NCBI GenBank assembly: GCA_030550025.1
Contig: JAUQQC010000001.1
Span: 248,001-312,000 of the forward strand
Direction: 5' to 3'
Length of the DNA: 64,000 bases
From: Acidobacteriota bacterium
GTDB lineage: Bacteria > Acidobacteriota > Blastocatellia > HR10
The stretch's first letter is position 1; each line of letters starts with the position of its first letter. Positions 62,046 through 64,000 of the stretch are shown here, piece after piece. A program made the translations under genes and the position numbers. The notes beneath the pieces were generated by a model. It was given only the letters and a program-made list of their open reading frames with translations, ran no database searches and had not been told where the DNA came from.

Positions 62046-63152
62046 ATGCGACGGGGACGTCAGGTGTTCGCCCTGGCGGAACGCAAGCGGCAGAGAGGCG
62101 CGTTCGCGGAAGCGTTGGATCTCTATCGCGAAGCGCAGCGCGCGTTCGCGCGCGAAGGAGACGAACGAGGGCTCATGGAGTGCGCGCTGGCGCAAGGGCA
62201 TTGTCTGCGACTCCTCGGACGATTCCGGCAGGCCCGGCGCGCGTATCGGCGCGCGGCGCGCCTGGCGCGCGAGTTCGGCGCAGATCAGAGCGTGGCCGAT
62301 GCGCTCGTCGGAGAGGGGATGGCTGCGCGAGCGCTCGGGGAATTGTCCGGGACCCTTCGCCTCTTTCACGAAGCCGAGCGCTTGTATCGGAGCTGGGGAG
62401 ATGCTCTCGGGCGCGCGTATCTTTTGTGGGCGCGCGGAGGAACGTTCCGCCTGCAGGGCGATCTACGCGCTGCCTATCGGAGCTTCCACAAAGCGTGGCA
62501 GTGGTACGAGCGCGCGGGAGATCGCGTGGGCGCCGCTTACGCCTTGTGCGGGCTCGGCGGCGTCTCGCGCGTGATGGGGCGATACACCGCCTCGTTCGAG
62601 TTCTATACGGAGGCGAACGATCGGTTCCGACGCCTGCGCGACACATTCGGCCGCGCGTATTCCTTCTGCGGCATCGCCAACGCGCATCGGATGCGAGGGG
62701 AATACGAGCGCGCCCTTGAGTTCTTCGGTCAGGCGACGGCGCTCTACCGCGCGATCGGCGATGAGGTGAGCTATGCCTATACGCTCTGGGGCGAAGCGAC
62801 GGCCTATAAGATGCTCGGCCTCCATGAGCGCGCCCGCGCGGGTTTCCGCGAGGCCGGTCGGCTCTTCCGAAAGACGCGCGATATGCGGGGGAGGATTTAC
62901 GTGTGGCTCGGAGAGGGTGAGCTTCGCTTGCTTCATGGCAGGCCGAAGCAGGCCGAGCGCCATTTCCGCATGGCGCTGGAGACGGCACGCCGGTTCGGAT
63001 TCCGCTTGGAGGAACTTCACGCGCGCCTCTTCCTTCAGTTGCTCCGACGAGAGAATGGGCGATCGGTCTCCTTCGATCCCCTCATTCGGAGATACCGCGC
63101 TTTGGGGACGACGTTTTTGCGCAATCCTTCGCTTCCCCTGAATCTGCCTTAG
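62046..63152 (+). CDS. TPR protein
   Basis: A 368-residue all-helical protein made of about eight tetratricopeptide-type repeats in a row. Examples are A-F-A-E-A-L-D-L-Y-R-E-A-Q-R-A-F and R-A-L-E-F-F-G-Q-A-T-A-L-Y. Many units share a conserved G-x-A-Y-x-L-x-G-x-G pattern. No signal peptide, membrane helix or extra domain is visible, so it is a cytoplasmic scaffold or ligand-binding sensor. It starts 53 nt after the DHp-receiver gene, with GGAGGGAGAGGA before ATG 62046, so it probably shares its operon and signalling role. Confidence 0.85.
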   Translation: MRRGRQVFALAERKRQRGAFAEALDLYREAQRAFAREGDERGLMECALAQGHCLRLLGRFRQARRAYRRAARLAREFGADQSVADALVGEGMAARALGELSGTLRLFHEAERLYRSWGDALGRAYLLWARGGTFRLQGDLRAAYRSFHKAWQWYERAGDRVGAAYALCGLGGVSRVMGRYTASFEFYTEANDRFRRLRDTFGRAYSFCGIANAHRMRGEYERALEFFGQATALYRAIGDEVSYAYTLWGEATAYKMLGLHERARAGFREAGRLFRKTRDMRGRIYVWLGEGELRLLHGRPKQAERHFRMALETARRFGFRLEELHARLFLQLLRRENGRSVSFDPLIRRYRALGTTFLRNPSLPLNLP

Positions 63153-63169
63153 TGCGATCGCTTCTCCCT

Positions 63170-64000
63170 TCAGCGGGATTGAGGAGAGCGATCCGTGGGG
63201 ATCGAATCTCTGGCTCCCACTGTGGGGGAGAGAGGGAGTTCGATGACGAACGTCGCCCCCTGGCCTTCTTCGCTGAGGGCGTAAATCTCGCCCCCATGTT
63301 CCTTGATGATCCCATAGCAGATGGAGAGCCCGAGGCCAGTCCCGACTCCCGGAGGCTTCGTCGTGAAAAACGGGTCGAAGATACGCGAGAGGTGGGAAGC
63401 CGGAATGCCGGGGCCGTCATCGGTGAAGCGAATTTCGATCGCTTCCTGAGAGGAGCCTTCGCCGCTCGATCGTTTCACGCGCGTCTCGACAAGGAGCGTC
63501 CCGTGCCCGCGCGCTTGTCGGACAGCGTGTTCCGCATTGAGGATGATGTTGGAGAAGACTTGTTCGAGGAGGTTGCGATCCGCCCAGATGCGAGGGAGAT
63601 CCGGCGCGAGATTCATGACCACGCGAAGCGGGCTCGAGGGCGTGCGCGCGCGATATGCATCGAGCGCAGCGCGAAGAGCGTCGTTAACGTCCATGGCGAT
63701 CTTCTCTGGGCGATAGAAGCGGGCGAAGGCGAGCAAGTTCTGGACGACCTTCTTCGCGCGCTGCGCCTGCTCGATGATCGTCCGGAGGTCGTGCCGTGCG
63801 CTCTCACTCATGGGCTCGTGGGCGAGCAGCAGCTCAGCATATCCGAGCACGCTAGTGAGCGGGTTATTCAACTCGTGCGCGATGCCCGAGACGAACTGTT
63901 CGAGGGCGGCGAGCTTCTCGGCCTGAAGACGTCGCTCAAGGGGCGACCGTTCGCCTCCTCCACCGCTCAGGATCATGCACACGGCCGGCTTCCCCTCGTA
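63170..64000 (-). CDS. Sensor histidine kinase, C-terminal part (5' end beyond the window)
   Basis: The window ends inside this gene; 276 C-terminal residues are seen and the frame stays open to base 64000. The residues nearest the edge look like the end of a PAS domain. The H-box is G-I-A-H-E-L-N-N-P-L, the N-box N-I-I-L-N-A-E-H-A, then D-D-G-P-G-I, F-F-T-T-K-P and G-T-G-L-G-L-S-I. So it has the complete kinase core, of the NtrB/HisKA type. It is convergent with the DHp-receiver operon, with 17 nt between the ends, and could phosphorylate that protein. Confidence 0.93.
   Translation of the reverse strand, partial: YEGKPAVCMILSGGGGERSPLERRLQAEKLAALEQFVSGIAHELNNPLTSVLGYAELLLAHEPMSESARHDLRTIIEQAQRAKKVVQNLLAFARFYRPEKIAMDVNDALRAALDAYRARTPSSPLRVVMNLAPDLPRIWADRNLLEQVFSNIILNAEHAVRQARGHGTLLVETRVKRSSGEGSSQEAIEIRFTDDGPGIPASHLSRIFDPFFTTKPPGVGTGLGLSICYGIIKEHGGEIYALSEEGQGATFVIELPLSPTVGARDSIPTDRSPQSR

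Overview
This 64-kb window is GC-rich, gene-dense bacterial chromosome. Genes carry strong purine-rich ribosome-binding sites and many neighbours overlap by 4 bp. A Gram-negative cell is implied by a TonB-dependent receptor, TonB-like proteins, a Tat-exported protein, muropeptide recycling and MsbA-type export. The large receptor with an N-terminal carboxypeptidase-regulatory domain, the Ser/Thr kinase fused to a TolB-like domain and HEAT repeats, and the fused CusF-SCO lipoprotein fit Acidobacteriota best. That placement is an impression from gene content, not a phylogeny. I see no phage, insertion sequence, plasmid or CRISPR array.

Layout. 1-6 kb: the end of purB, then purS and purQ (purine synthesis, 4-bp overlaps), a patatin-like lipase, a tiny two-CxxCH membrane protein, an aldehyde dehydrogenase and alanine dehydrogenase separated by a long hairpin, and a secreted protein coupled to a TonB-C-like protein. 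6-14 kb (minus strand): a HEAT/lipoyl-like membrane protein, a Tat-exported M24 homologue, a secreted amidohydrolase and the TonB-dependent receptor, which look like an uptake and breakdown cassette. 14-17 kb: a long protein with 14 near-identical Kelch-like repeats. 17-26 kb: CusF-SCO lipoprotein, type 4 uracil-DNA glycosylase, coaBC, gmk, yicC, an MsbA-like exporter, a class V aminotransferase and an asparaginase-II-family protein. 26-29 kb: a single protein joining AmiE-like and NamZ-like muropeptide-recycling domains.

29-36 kb: a minus-strand surface-polysaccharide module (dehydrogenase, methyltransferase, glycosyltransferase, polyprenyl-phosphate sugar transferase) diverging from a receptor-like Ser/Thr kinase. 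36-39 kb: ROK kinase, a DapB/diaminopentanoate-dehydrogenase-like enzyme and a D-amino acid transaminase. 39-46 kb: XdhC-type maturation factor, MFS exporter, tRNA-Gln, TetR regulator and a three-subunit molybdenum hydroxylase. Its FAD subunit has the four-cysteine insertion of 4-hydroxybenzoyl-CoA reductase, and its large subunit has Gln where the family's catalytic Glu is expected. 46-48 kb: a coiled-coil protein with 63-bp tandem repeats and a nuclease-like C-terminus, then tRNA-Cys and tRNA-Gly.

48-59 kb is mostly housekeeping: M20 hydrolase, two tandem VTT membrane proteins, FabI, dienelactone hydrolase, an alkyltransferase-like DNA-repair protein, MgtE, a small P-loop kinase, GlgB and YjbQ. 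59-64 kb is a signalling cluster: a membrane PP2C phosphatase with TPRs, a PocR-like sensor joined to a histidine-kinase H-box and a receiver but with no ATPase domain, a TPR protein, and a convergent histidine kinase cut by the window edge. Several genes (SCO, the sugar transferase, the Ser/Thr kinase) have -10 boxes so close to the start codon that leaderless or very short-leader transcripts are likely.

The most interesting items are the molybdenum-enzyme operon with its E-to-Q change, the ATPase-less DHp-receiver protein, the AmiE-NamZ fusion, the metal-site-degenerate M24 protein and the HEAT/lipoyl protein.
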